This document shows, piece after piece, positions 1 to 11,150 of a DNA stretch of 64,000 bases. Origin of the DNA: Aphidius gifuensis. Taxonomy: Eukaryota; Arthropoda; Insecta; Hymenoptera; Braconidae. Positions within the stretch are counted from its first letter, which is position 1. Each line of letters begins with the position of its first letter. The notes beneath the pieces were generated by a model. It was not told where the DNA came from. It saw only the letters and a program-made list of their open reading frames with translations, and did not search any database. The stretch is from the NCBI RefSeq assembly GCF_014905175.1, contig NC_057792.1, forward strand, positions 19,536,963-19,600,962, in the 5' to 3' direction. The position numbers and the translations under genes were made by a program.

Positions 1-1785
1 CATTCAAGTCTACACAATACTGTGTAATATATACATGTATATAATAAAAAGCAACAGAAAATATAAATAACATGCGAGGACAACAGAAGAGAAAATTTTA
101 CAGCAGCAAAACCTCACCAATTATTATTATTGAAAATAATTATTCCTAGCCACAATATAAATTACGTTTGAAAATGATATCTCAATAATTACATTAGGCA
201 TTGCTTGGCTATCTAAATGTTTAATATAATGAAAATTTTTATTTTTAAAATCAGCTGTGTTCTTTATTTATATTATGAATGTAAATAAAAAAATTATTAA
301 TTATATTTAACATTCGAGGATGAATTAATTAACCATTTAAATTATTTACAATTAAAAATTTTTAATGATTTTAAATTATTTCGTAAAGTAAACAATAATT
401 ACTAATTTTTTTATTTTTTAATCAAAATTTAATTGCTGAATTTATTATTAAAAATTAAAAATTAAAATTAAAAAAAATTGAATATATTTTTTAATATTTT
501 GAAATAAAAAAAAAATCATTTTTGAATTGGAAAAAAATTAATAAATTAATTTTAAAAATATATACTTATATAAATGTATTTTGTTGAATGAAAATTATTA
601 AAATATTATTAAAATAAAAAAAAAAAAAAAATTATATATATATTGAATAAAATTGCAACTTGAAGTTTGGCAATTTTATTTGACATCTGGACACACAAGT
701 AGGTCATGAAATAAAAAATGGAAAAAAAAAAAAAAAAGCACAAGGCAACACGTGGTTGGCTGGCTTTAGTTGCTACAAAAAAAAGTTTAAGCATCACCTT
801 CTTTTGTCCTCATTCTTTTTTTTTTTTTTTATTTAGGAAACTTAAATCTCGTCTTTTTAAAACTCAAATATTTTGTTGGCTGAGTATTTTTTTATTCTTG
901 GGATTTTTTTCTTACTGTTTTTATGGGTTATTTTGTGGCTTTATACGCTTATATATATATGCAGAATACATAGTTTAAGTAGTATTTAGTATATTTCACT
1001 GAATTTTATAGAAACTGACGTACCTGAATACGTCGACGTTATTTCAACTATAATGTTTAAAATGAAACCATAAACTATAAAATCAACTGATTTGCCAACT
1101 TTTTTTTATTATTGCCATTATTTAAAATGTAAAAATCAAGTAAAAATTTATCCAATTAAATTAATAGTTGATTAAAAATGAAAAAAACTCTTGAAATTTA
1201 TTCAATTATTGCATTTATTTTTTGATATTAAATTAAAAGTAAAAAACCAATTTCAAACAAGTAGAATATCTCAATATATGATCAGCCAATTTCTTAAAAA
1301 TCATGTCATAATTTAATAAAAATAAATAGCTATAATAATAAATCAAATAAATCATATTTATAAAAAAAATTAAACAAACAATTATATATAATTAATTTAT
1401 AATTATTTTATAAAAATACAAACATGTTTATTTCAAATACATATATTATAAATAAATAATTAATTTTAAAATCAATAATACAATTTTAACCTTGATTTAT
1501 AGGCTGACTAGACAGATGGGTTGGAGGTTAAATACAGCGGTGAGATAAATTGCGTGTGATAATATAATATAATATAAAAATTATATGTTGAATGTGCATA
1601 TAGCCTTGTCCATGAATTGAGTGAGTAAAATGTATTTACATCAAATTGATAAATGTTTACCTATCCACGATTTCAATGTATGACTCAATTGTGCCTTTTA
1701 TTTGTCCTTTTTTTTCATTGAAAAAATAAAAGTGTGCATATGTGTGTGTCTATTAGTAGAAAATAAAATAGATATAAAAAAAGAA

Positions 1786-1818
<33 letters not shown>

Positions 1819-1971
1819 GAGAGATATTGCATTGTGATAGAAATTTAATAATCAAGCAGTGATTTGTTGAGTTTGAAACAATCGACATGTGCGAAACAAT
1901 GGAGTGTAATTAAACTTGATAAATTAAAAATAAATAATAATATTCATTAAATAAAATAATTACATATTATA
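1..1971. other. Noncoding upstream region of the channel gene
   Basis: Very AT-rich sequence with many A and T homopolymers (for example A-runs near 616-630 and 721-736, and a T-run near 817-830). I find no exon with splice-phase support. The longest open frames (609-797 minus, 718-978 plus) are built on homopolymer runs that read as poly-Lys or poly-Phe, and nothing in them resembles a protein family. The last 150 bases presumably hold the 5' UTR and promoter of the channel gene, but no TATA or initiator element stands out against the AT background. Confidence 0.7.
1786..1824. repeat. (GA)n microsatellite
   Basis: About 12 uninterrupted GA units are followed by an imperfect GGAGAGAGA extension, roughly 150 bases upstream of the channel start codon. 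GA tracts near insect promoters can bind GAGA-type factors, but that role is only a possibility here. Confidence 0.9.
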
Positions 1972-4900
1972 ATGAAAAAACGATATCGTCAATCTCACGG
2001 ATGGATATCACCAAAAGCACGTCGTAAAATACGATTGAAAAAAATAATTAATTATTTTAGTAAAGGTTTTAAAATTTTTTGTGATAATTCAAATTTAGTT
2101 GGGTATAAATATATAACTGAATCAAAAAGACCATGGTTTGAAAGGTAAAATATTTTAATTAAATAAAATAAATAAATTTATTTAATTGATTATTTTTTTC
2201 TGTTGAATTTTTTTTTTTCTTTATCGCTAAGATTTTTTTGGGTTATTATTCATATTACGACAATTTGCACTGTTGGTTGGTTAACATCAAATATGATTAG
2301 AAAATATTCAGAAAGATCAGTTGAGACTGCTGTTACAACTGAAAATTATCCACTAACAAATATTGAATTTCCAGGTGAGTGGAAAATGGATTGAAATTTT
2401 TTTTTTTTTTTTCAAAAATAAATTGCAATTTTTAGAGATTTTAAAATTTTATTTCAATTTAGGAATAGCTATTTGTAACATCAATAGAATCAGTAAATCA
2501 AAAGCTGAAAAATTTGCCTATAAAATGTGGGTTATAAAAAAAATTAAATATTTTATTTCTGATTGATATAAATTTTTTTTTTATTAATTAATAAATTGTT
2601 TTTTTCATTAGATCCAGTTCAACAGTAATTAATGAAACGTATGATGAAATATTAAATCTTTTGATGCATTTAGGAAATCTTTATGAAACGGCCTTTGATA
2701 TAAATACATCTGGAGATGAAACGTTAGATAAAATATTGACTAAATATTTAGGTGATTCTCATGAAGAAGGATTATACGATATAACCGAAACAATGAAAAT
2801 GGTGATTAAATAAAAAAAATCAAATATTTATTTATATTGAAAAATAATCATTGCCATTAATAATTTATTGTTAAAGCTATCACCAACTTGTGATGAAGGA
2901 TTAAGCTCATGTAAATTATGGAACGAGACTAAAAAATGTACTGAACTTTTTTCATTTAGAAAAACTCAAAATGGATTTTGCTGCACATTTAATTATGCAC
3001 GTGAACCAGATGATTTAAAAAAGTAAATAAAACAAAAAATAAATAAATTATTTTCAAATTAAATATACATAATTTTTTTCATAATAAAAATATATTTTTA
3101 TTTTTTATTAATTCAATAGTTCAAAAGTGTTTTTAAAACCAGAGCCTTATGTTAATCCAAGTGCTGGTCAATTGAGTGGTTTGACTGTTGAATTGAAGCC
3201 AAAATTAAATGATTATTTTTTTCCTTTTTTACCAACAACAGGATTTAAGGTTTTTATATAATTATCAATTGAATAATTGAAAAAAAAAAAAAAAGAAATT
3301 AATTATTTTGTTAATAGATAACAATATTTAATCCTGGTGATTATCCAGACAATACAAGTGGTGGTGTTTCAGAAGTATTAATCGCACCAAATACAGAATC
3401 ATTTATGAAACTTGATGCAAGTACATTTTATAGTACTGAAGCTGTACGTGATATTACATTATCATCACGTAAATGTTTATTTTCCGATGAAAGTACTGTA
3501 TTATCAGCTGGTTATACATACAGTGATTGTCTTGTTGATTGTCGTGTTAATGAAATCATAAGACTCTGTGAATGTCGTCCTTTTTATCTACCAAGACGTG
3601 GTAATAATGAAAGTAAGATTTAATTAATTTAATTACAATATAATATTTATAATAAAAATATTAATTTTCATCAAACTTTTTTATTATTTACTTGAATCAG
3701 ATGCACAACGTGTTTGTGATACAAGTGATGCAAAATGTTTACAGCAACATAAAAGTAAGACAATAAATAGTAAAATTTAGATAATTTTATTTTTAAATAA
3801 ATTGTATTTTTATTTTTTTAAATTAGAACAATTGTGGTCAGTTCAACTTCAAGGAAGTGTTAATCCAGATGCAAATGATGATTCTTTAAATTGCAGACAT
3901 TGCTATCCAGCATGTCATGATGTTAGATATACACTTGAAATATCATCAGCAAATTTAGCACAGGAATCAACCATGGGGTAATGCAAAAAACAAATCTAAA
4001 AATCAATCTTAACTAATAAATTAATTTTATATGTAAATTTTAGAAATGCTTCGATACTTCGTGTAAGTAACAGCAGTCTTGTTCATATTTATTTTCCAAA
4101 ATTTGGGACAATTCGATTGAAGCAAGACATCGGTTACTACTGGTACGAATTACTGAGTAAGAAAATACATTTTTTTTTTTTCTATATACTATTTATATTT
4201 TTTTTTTAGTTTATAAAAATTATAAAGAACAAAAAGGGGTTATTTAAATAATAAAAAAAATTCATATATTTAATTTTCAACTAAAATTAAATACGTATTT
4301 TTTTTTATGATAATAAATTATTAAATAAAATACAAAAATTTATTTATAATTTTAATTTTTATCATGGCATTTTGAAAGATCTAAAAAATCATAGATCTTT
4401 TAAATATTTAATTTGACATATTTTTATTTATTTATTTATGTAAAAACTACCAGCTGGATTTGATGTATTTGATATATATTTTATTACACGAAAAATGATA
4501 ATAATCAATGATTTATATAAATATATTTATTATTATTTGATGATATATAAAAATTGATGAATATCGTGTGTATTAAATATTCATTATTGAAGTAATGTTT
4601 GTGACAGTTGAATCGAAAAAAATTGATTAAATTTTGAATCAATTGATTCAATGAACAATTGTTTTGAGGATGTTGAGGTGAAAATTTTTATAAACTGAAA
4701 ATTAATCGTATTTGTATGTGGATAAAGTATATATAATTTTGACTAAATTGGTAGTAATTCAAATATAAACTGGACATTGTATTATTGACATAAATTGACC
4801 GTTGTATTATTCACTTTATTATCAATGAATTTAAATTTATCGCTGATGATTGATAACTAATTGTCAAATTTAAACAAATATGTCATTGTTTTTTGTTAAA

Positions 4901-5221
4901 AATATTTTTTTTATTCGGTGTAATATACCGCTATATTCATGTAAATATATTTCATTTTCAGGTGATATTGGTGGTACTTGTGGTGTCTTCATCGGCTTCA
5001 GTTTAATCAGTGTCATTGAATTTTTTTATATCTTTATACGTCTAATATGGAGTACAGTTAATCAACGTAAAAAAATTATTGAAATATCATCTATAGAAAC
5101 AGATGTAAATGATAATAATCATAATAATTCTGGTAATATTTATTGGTCTGAATTAATGACACAACCAAAGAATACTCACAGTGTGGTGGTTCATAATAGG
5201 CCTAAATTTCGACGTTATTAA
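1972..5221 (+). CDS. Pickpocket-like DEG/ENaC sodium channel subunit (11 exons)
   Basis: Subunit of a trimeric, amiloride-type, sodium-selective plasma-membrane channel. Insect pickpocket (ppk) members act in mechanosensation, chemosensation, osmosensation or tracheal fluid uptake. Exons: 1972-2144, 2232-2374, 2463-2526, 2612-2801, 2877-3022, 3120-3249, 3318-3612, 3701-3754, 3827-3977, 4044-4156, 4962-5221. All junctions are GT-AG, phases agree, and the sum is 1719 nt (572 aa plus stop). The start has A at -3 and an in-frame TAA 15 bases upstream. Visible in order: basic cytosolic N-terminus; FCDNSNLVGYKYI family motif (about 37-49); TM1 (about 59-80); FPGIAICNINRI after TM1 (about 104-115); GFCCTFN (223-229); FNPGDYP (about 286-292); cysteine-rich ectodomain; VHIYFPKFG before TM2; DIGG (488-491); G-F-S selectivity motif (498-500); TM2 to about 515; Ser/Asn-rich cytosolic tail. 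The length is normal for the family. The ppk subtype cannot be assigned by eye. No damage is seen. Confidence 0.95.
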
Positions 5222-5349
5222 TTACATATTTTTCAAGTATTAGATTTACTGTGTTTGGAAAAAATAATACTACATGCTCTTGATTAAAAATTGGAAAATA
5301 TTTCTTAATTTTTTAGCTTGTAAAACTTGAAAAGTAAAATATTTAAAAT

Positions 5350-5355
5350 AATAAA
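5350..5355 (+). terminator. Possible poly(A) signal of the channel gene
   Basis: AATAAA lies about 130 bases after the channel stop codon, with a T-rich and GT-containing stretch just downstream (ttttgttg). In sequence this AT-rich the hexamer also occurs by chance, so only the position argues for use. Confidence 0.4.
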
Positions 5356-7156
5356 ATTTTTGTTGTTTCACTTGATTGAGAGTTAAAGCTATCTGGGATT
5401 TTTTATTGTTGTAATTTTTAAAATGTAAGTAATTTCACTGCAGTTGAGATGTAATACTGCTTTTATCTTTATGATGCTTTATGAGAAGGAGAAAAAAAAA
5501 AAGGTAGTTGCGTTTTGAGAAACACACCAGACAATTTACAATCTGGTTTATATATTCTCTTCATATATACAAAACAAGTTTGAGTGGTAATCTTTGCTAG
5601 GTCGAACTTCAAAACTTTATCTCCCCAGGTACTTTGAAGTATATATACATATATAAAATATAGATATATATAATATGTATATATATTCACGAAAATTGAG
5701 CGTGTAGAAAGTACAGACTTGGGATTTACGACTTACCTTGTCAAAATTTCACGAGACGAGTCAGCTGCACACTTATCTCAACAAAAAATTGAGTTTTCCT
5801 TCTTCTTTTTTCCATATATATTTTTTTTCCTATCACTATAGATGTATTTGATTTTTTTATATATTCTATTTTTTGTTTGAGAACCTATGAACAAGTTCAG
5901 ATAACTCACTTGGAAGAATAAGAGACAAGTTTTTAATCGAAGTCTGTATAAAGTTCAAAATTTAATTTTTTTTTTGAGTTTCTAAACTTGATATGAATAT
6001 TAAAACAAAAAAAAAAAATTGATTATATCATCTTATAGATACGAATATAAATATTAAAAAAAAAATTTAAACTATGTATTATTTTAAAATGTATAGGCGA
6101 AATTTGATGTGTCAAGTAAAGTTTCATAAGAAATAAAACTGGTTGAAAAACTCGATGGCAAATTAGTATGTTATGCATTCCCGTGAACGACAAGTCTTAG
6201 TTTTGTATAAAAAAAAAAAGTCCAAAGCCATTTGTCAGTGACACTGGAAAAAGCTTTTTGCCATTTTCTAAATCTACTTTTTAGTTTTTCTGTTTCTTTT
6301 ACTATATGGGACATCACTGTCTATCTTGTCTGATTCAACTGACTCATTCTTTTTTACAGTAAACATCGGAATATCAAGTAACACGATGCGAGAGTCACAA
6401 AAAACTTTTGCTGAAAATTTTTTTTTTTTTTAGGCAAGTGTTGCTTCGTGAATTTTTGTCTCAGTGGAATCGTACAATTTATTGTAAAAATAAAAACAAA
6501 ATAAATAAATTATAAATTTGAAAAAGTCGTATCACGTTCAGTTATTTTACATCAATTTATTTATGATTTTAATAATTAAATATTTTTTTTTTCTTATTTA
6601 AATTTTAATATATGATAATTAAATTCAGTTTTAATTATAAACAATTATTAATTTAAAAATTTTCAATCAAAAACATAATATTTATTCATTTTTAAAACTT
6701 ACAATTTTTAATTAATTATAGATATAGATTTTTGTATATTTAATGATGTTTTATGTAAATAACAATTATATAATTACAATGATGTATAATGTAGTATGAA
6801 TTTTTATTTATTTCAATTCATTATTTAACTTTAATTAATGCTTTTCAATGAGTTTGAATGTAAATTTGAAATTATAAATTAAAAAAAAAAAAAGGCTTCA
6901 AGTTGTAAAAAATAATCAAAATTAAAAAAGACAAGTAGAAAAAATTATTCAAGAAATGTTTTTAAATAGAAACTACATGTATGTAAAACAGTAGACAAAG
7001 ATTGAAAATAAAAAATATTTTTTACAAAGAGATAAAATAACATTGCCATGAAAATAAAAAGATAAAATTAAAATTGAGTAAAAAAAAAAACAATTGGAAT
7101 CGTAATTTACTCAAGTTTAAATTGGAACGAGGATTTCCGGATGATATCCATGTGTG

Positions 7157-7190
7157 ATTGGGTACAGATCACGTGGTGTTTTCTGATTGG
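7157..7190. promoter_or_regulatory. Inverted CCAAT boxes flanking a CACGTG E-box
   Basis: ATTGG (inverted CCAAT) occurs at 7157-7161 and again at 7186-7190, with the palindromic E-box CACGTG at 7170-7175 between them, inside a locally GC-richer patch (about 7126-7245). Such a grouping is typical of a bHLH/NF-Y-type regulatory element. No transcript start or exon is visible beside it, so the function is inference. Confidence 0.25.
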
Positions 7191-10100
7191 ATCCCATATG
7201 AACTTGAGAGAACGAAAAACGAGGCGGAACAAAAGTTGGATTTCCCTTTTTTCTTTATTTTTGACCGAAAATTTTTAAAAAAATGTTTCAATCGTTATTT
7301 TTTTTTACTAAATAAAAGAAAAAAGAAATGCATATAAAAATTTTGTATATGATTCTTTAACGATTAAAAAAAAAAAAAAAAAAAATTTAATTAATTTATT
7401 TAATAGGTATTTTGTATCATAAACTGTTATTGAATATTTTTTTTGTTATTCAATATCAATTTTCCATTAAATTTTCATTAAAAAAATACATAATACTAAT
7501 TAAAAATAAATGATTATTATTTTCATATATAAAAACTTTAAAACAACATTAAATTGCAGAATAATTATTAAGTAGGGGTAGCACCGAATTACTTGATAAT
7601 TAAATAGAAAAGAGATAATTTGATTGAAGCTCATATTTTGCAATTATCTTAATTGAGATAATGGATGATAAAAAAAAATTTAATAACAATAAATTTGCCA
7701 TGAAATTAATTACTCTATTCTTTGGAATTATATTTAAATGAATTTGAATTTTTTTTTTGAAAATTAATTACTAATAAATGTTAATTAAATAAAAATTATA
7801 TTCGCAATTAAATGATATTTAATTTTTAATTTATAGAAGTTGAAGAAATATAAAATAATTTTTGTAATATAAATTTTGTGAAAATAAATTTAAATTTATT
7901 TAATTTAGATGAAATTAATATTGTTTGAAATATTCATGATGCAAATGACGGCAAATATTTTTTTTTATTTTTAATAATTCAACAAACATATGCCTTTCAT
8001 AGATATTTTCTTTTGAGCATCAAAATTATATGAAAAACACGTCATTAAATTTGAATATAAAACATGTATTCGAAAAAATACAAATATATATTTTAAAAGC
8101 ACTAAAAATCAATTTTCTTTTCATTTATTCATGATAAATTTGATCAAGAGATAAAAGGGATTCTGGTCCTTGAATATAGATAAAAAAAGCATTAAATTGT
8201 ATTTTTGACTTATAACTTTATCTATTTTTTTATTTATTTTAAAATTTTTTTCTTCCAGACTTTATAATGAAGATTTATTATTCTATATTTAATTAATTAA
8301 TTAATTAACTTATTTATTAATTATCAAGATAACAAGAAGAAACGACGACATTATTTACATATAAAAATATAATCTTATTGCAAGTCGATCGTATATATTT
8401 GTATACATAAAACAATTTACGATATAATTGTAATATATATATGTTTTTTTGTTCATTTATTTAATTATATATTTAATTTTAGATACGTTTCGTCATTATT
8501 AATTAATTATTTATAATAATTATTATGTTCAAATTTTATTTTAAATTCTAATCACGCCTTCTGATACGTTTTTTTAAATATTTTTTTTTATTTATTATTC
8601 ATCACAATATCTTGGTAACCCTCAAATTACATTCACTAAAATAAAAATAAAATTATTATGATTTATGGAATTTATTTTTTCTTTGATAATATTTTTTTTA
8701 TTTTAAAAATACTGTAATTCAAATAATAAAGATATGTGTTTAATTAAATGGACAATTTCATCAAAATCATTATGAAAAAAAATATTAGTTTAAAAAATTT
8801 TAAAGTAAGATGATATATATATACTGGTTTTAATATTTTTTTTTTTTTCATAAATATCAATCGATTATTAACCCTTTACCATTAGCATTACATTACAGTC
8901 TGTGCTAATTAGGTCGGGCTGATTTTCAACATCAAAATGGTTCGCTCAGAATTGTGTACACAACCACACAAAAGCAGCTTTATGTTATACATTTTTTTCT
9001 TCAAAATATATAAGCACAAAATTTACGCTGTAAATTTTACTTTTTAATATTTTTTTTTCACAATTTTACCTTATATAAATTAAATAAAAAAAAAAAAAAA
9101 AAAAATTATTTTTCTTTTTTTCAATGTTCTAAAACAATAATAAAAAAAAAGTCATAATCAAATTCAAGTAGGTATATAATATAAAAATTATGATCGAACA
9201 ATTAATTAATAATTTGAAAAAAATAAAAAAAAATTTCAAGCTGTCTGACTATTGCGAGTTTATACTACTGCTTTTTTAATGTAAATAAAAAAAATGGTGT
9301 AATTTTTTATTATATTTTTCTCGCAACCGAAAAAGGTGATGAAAAAAAAAATAAAATAAACAAAGATAAAATAAAATGAACCATAAAGATATATATTAAG
9401 TGAGAAAAAAAAAAAAAAAGTATTGTTGAGTGATTCACGATCGCTGTGTAAAAGTCGAAGGCGGAAACGACTAGCTTCCTCTCATGAAATATGCTCCATC
9501 CGACTGGGAAAAGCATATTGGTTATAAATTTTTGCCAGTTTGACATCAACAATCTGTTTTTCTTTTTCTTTTCATTTTTTTTTTCCTGCTGCTTCTATTT
9601 CTTCTTGTACAATTTTTTTATTCCATTTTGTTTTATTTTTTTTTACTCATACTGTATCTGGCATATAAGCATAAATGTGCCTAATACATAATATAAATTT
9701 TTTTCAAGATATTTTTAAAAACTTGCATTCATTATTATATACTTTTATTTATCTTCATAAAACATTTGTTTATCCTACAATTGAATGCCTCCATAAATTC
9801 ATCTATTGAGAAACCATTGAGTATCCTGAAAAAATAAAAATACAACAAACAAATGAATAAATAAATTGAAACTCTATACAGTATACTGTTTTTATATTTA
9901 TGAAAAAACATATAATACCTCTATTTTTACGTTAAAAATAATAAACAAAAATGAAATAAATCAAGGGATTCACTTGCATTTCATTGAGATCTATTATAAT
10001 TGAATTGACAATGCTGCATAAAAAAATACCACCACAATCGATATCAATACATTCAGTTGAAATAAATAATAATAATAAATATAAATAACGAAACAAAGAC

Positions 10101-11011
10101 TCAGGGGGCTATTCAATCTTCAAGTTTTGTTGTCACATTGGAAAATAATATTATCATGAATATTGAGCTTTTTTTTTTACCAATAGAAATATTATAAATA
10201 ATTTTTCAAATCAGTTTCGAAGTAATTTGAAGAACGGATAAAAAAAAACAAAAAGCTCAATTTTTCAAACGGGAAAGAATAAAAAATTTAAAAGCTTTTA
10301 AAAAATATAAAATATGAGCAGAAAAAATTGTGAGCAAAAAAAATGCGTAGAAACGAGGAAAAAAAAATTGTAAAAATAAATATAAAATATGTAACAAGTC
10401 ACATACAGATCCAATAATAAAAAAAAAACTGATAAAGAACAAAAAAATAAATTTTTTATTTTTTATGAGTTTTAGTTTATTTTTTATTTTTTTGTTACAA
10501 AAATACGCACGTACTTTTTTTTTTTTAAATATAAGGTTGTTATTTTCCGGTATTTTCAAGCCCCAAGGGGTAATCATTGTTTACATCAGTGTTTTTTTAA
10601 AAAAATAAAAGAATTTTTACAATACATTTTACAATTCACAGGTAGTACATATATATATCTATTGAAAAGTATCTGTCGTCAACAGTACTCTAACAAAAAA
10701 AACCAAAAAAGAAAAATTTGCATTTGTTATCATTTAACTACTTTCTGTTTCAAGAGAAAACTAACTGCATACTTTTTTTTTTTTTTTTTTCTGTCATAAA
10801 CGACAAAAGAAAATAAAAAAAAAATGGAAAAGTTAAATAAAAAAAAAAGAATTCTATGAATGAAATTGAAATAATAGAAAGAATAATAAAATTTAAATGA
10901 ATATTTATTTGTTTTGAATATATATTGATAAATGTTTATTGAAAAAAATAAAAATATTCATAATAAATATTTAAATTTATTTTTTTTTTTATTTATATTT
11001 AAAATATACAG

Positions 11012-11150
11012 GGATGATAGCTCAGAAATAATGAGAGATATTTTTATAAAAAGAGAAAATTCAGTTTTAGGAATATATAAAATTATTGATTATTTTTATT
11101 ATTTTATTTTACATATACCAGAACTATCGGATATAAAAAAAAATAAATAA
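11012..11150 (+). other. Exon-like orphan ORF, possible terminal exon or gene fragment
   Basis: A T-rich tract ending in ATACAG (AG at 11010-11011) is followed by 45 sense codons and TAA. The peptide starts DDSSEIMRDIFIKREN and ends IPELSDIKKNK. Unlike the poly-Phe frames around it, it has a mixed composition (Asp, Ser, Glu, Arg, Pro) with A/T at nearly every third position, as the real exons nearby do. The frame stays open upstream of the acceptor for 27 codons, to an ATG at 10932, but that part is mostly Phe, Ile, Lys and Asn. I recognise no family and find no upstream exon to join it to. It could be a lone terminal exon, a decayed gene fragment, or chance. Confidence 0.25.

Larger units (their letters stand above)
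5222..11011. other. Spacer downstream of the channel gene, no supported gene
   Basis: Apart from the probable channel 3' UTR at its start, this is AT-rich noncoding sequence with frequent A/T runs. Open frames at 5469-5690, 9310-9552, 9491-9691 and 10257-10577 are dominated by Phe/Ile/Lys/Tyr from homopolymers and match no family I know. Slightly more complex patches occur around 5700-5780 (with a minus-strand GTAAGT at 5734-5729), 7126-7245 and 8880-8990. A 37-codon ORF (8937-9047) lies in the last patch, without other support. Confidence 0.65.

Noticed and set aside
4880..4961. ATG-initiated hydrophobic segment fused to the last channel exon, suggesting an alternative start
   Set aside because: It is the end of intron 10, and the exon begins after the TTCATTTTCAG acceptor; a channel starting at TM2 would lack the whole ectodomain.
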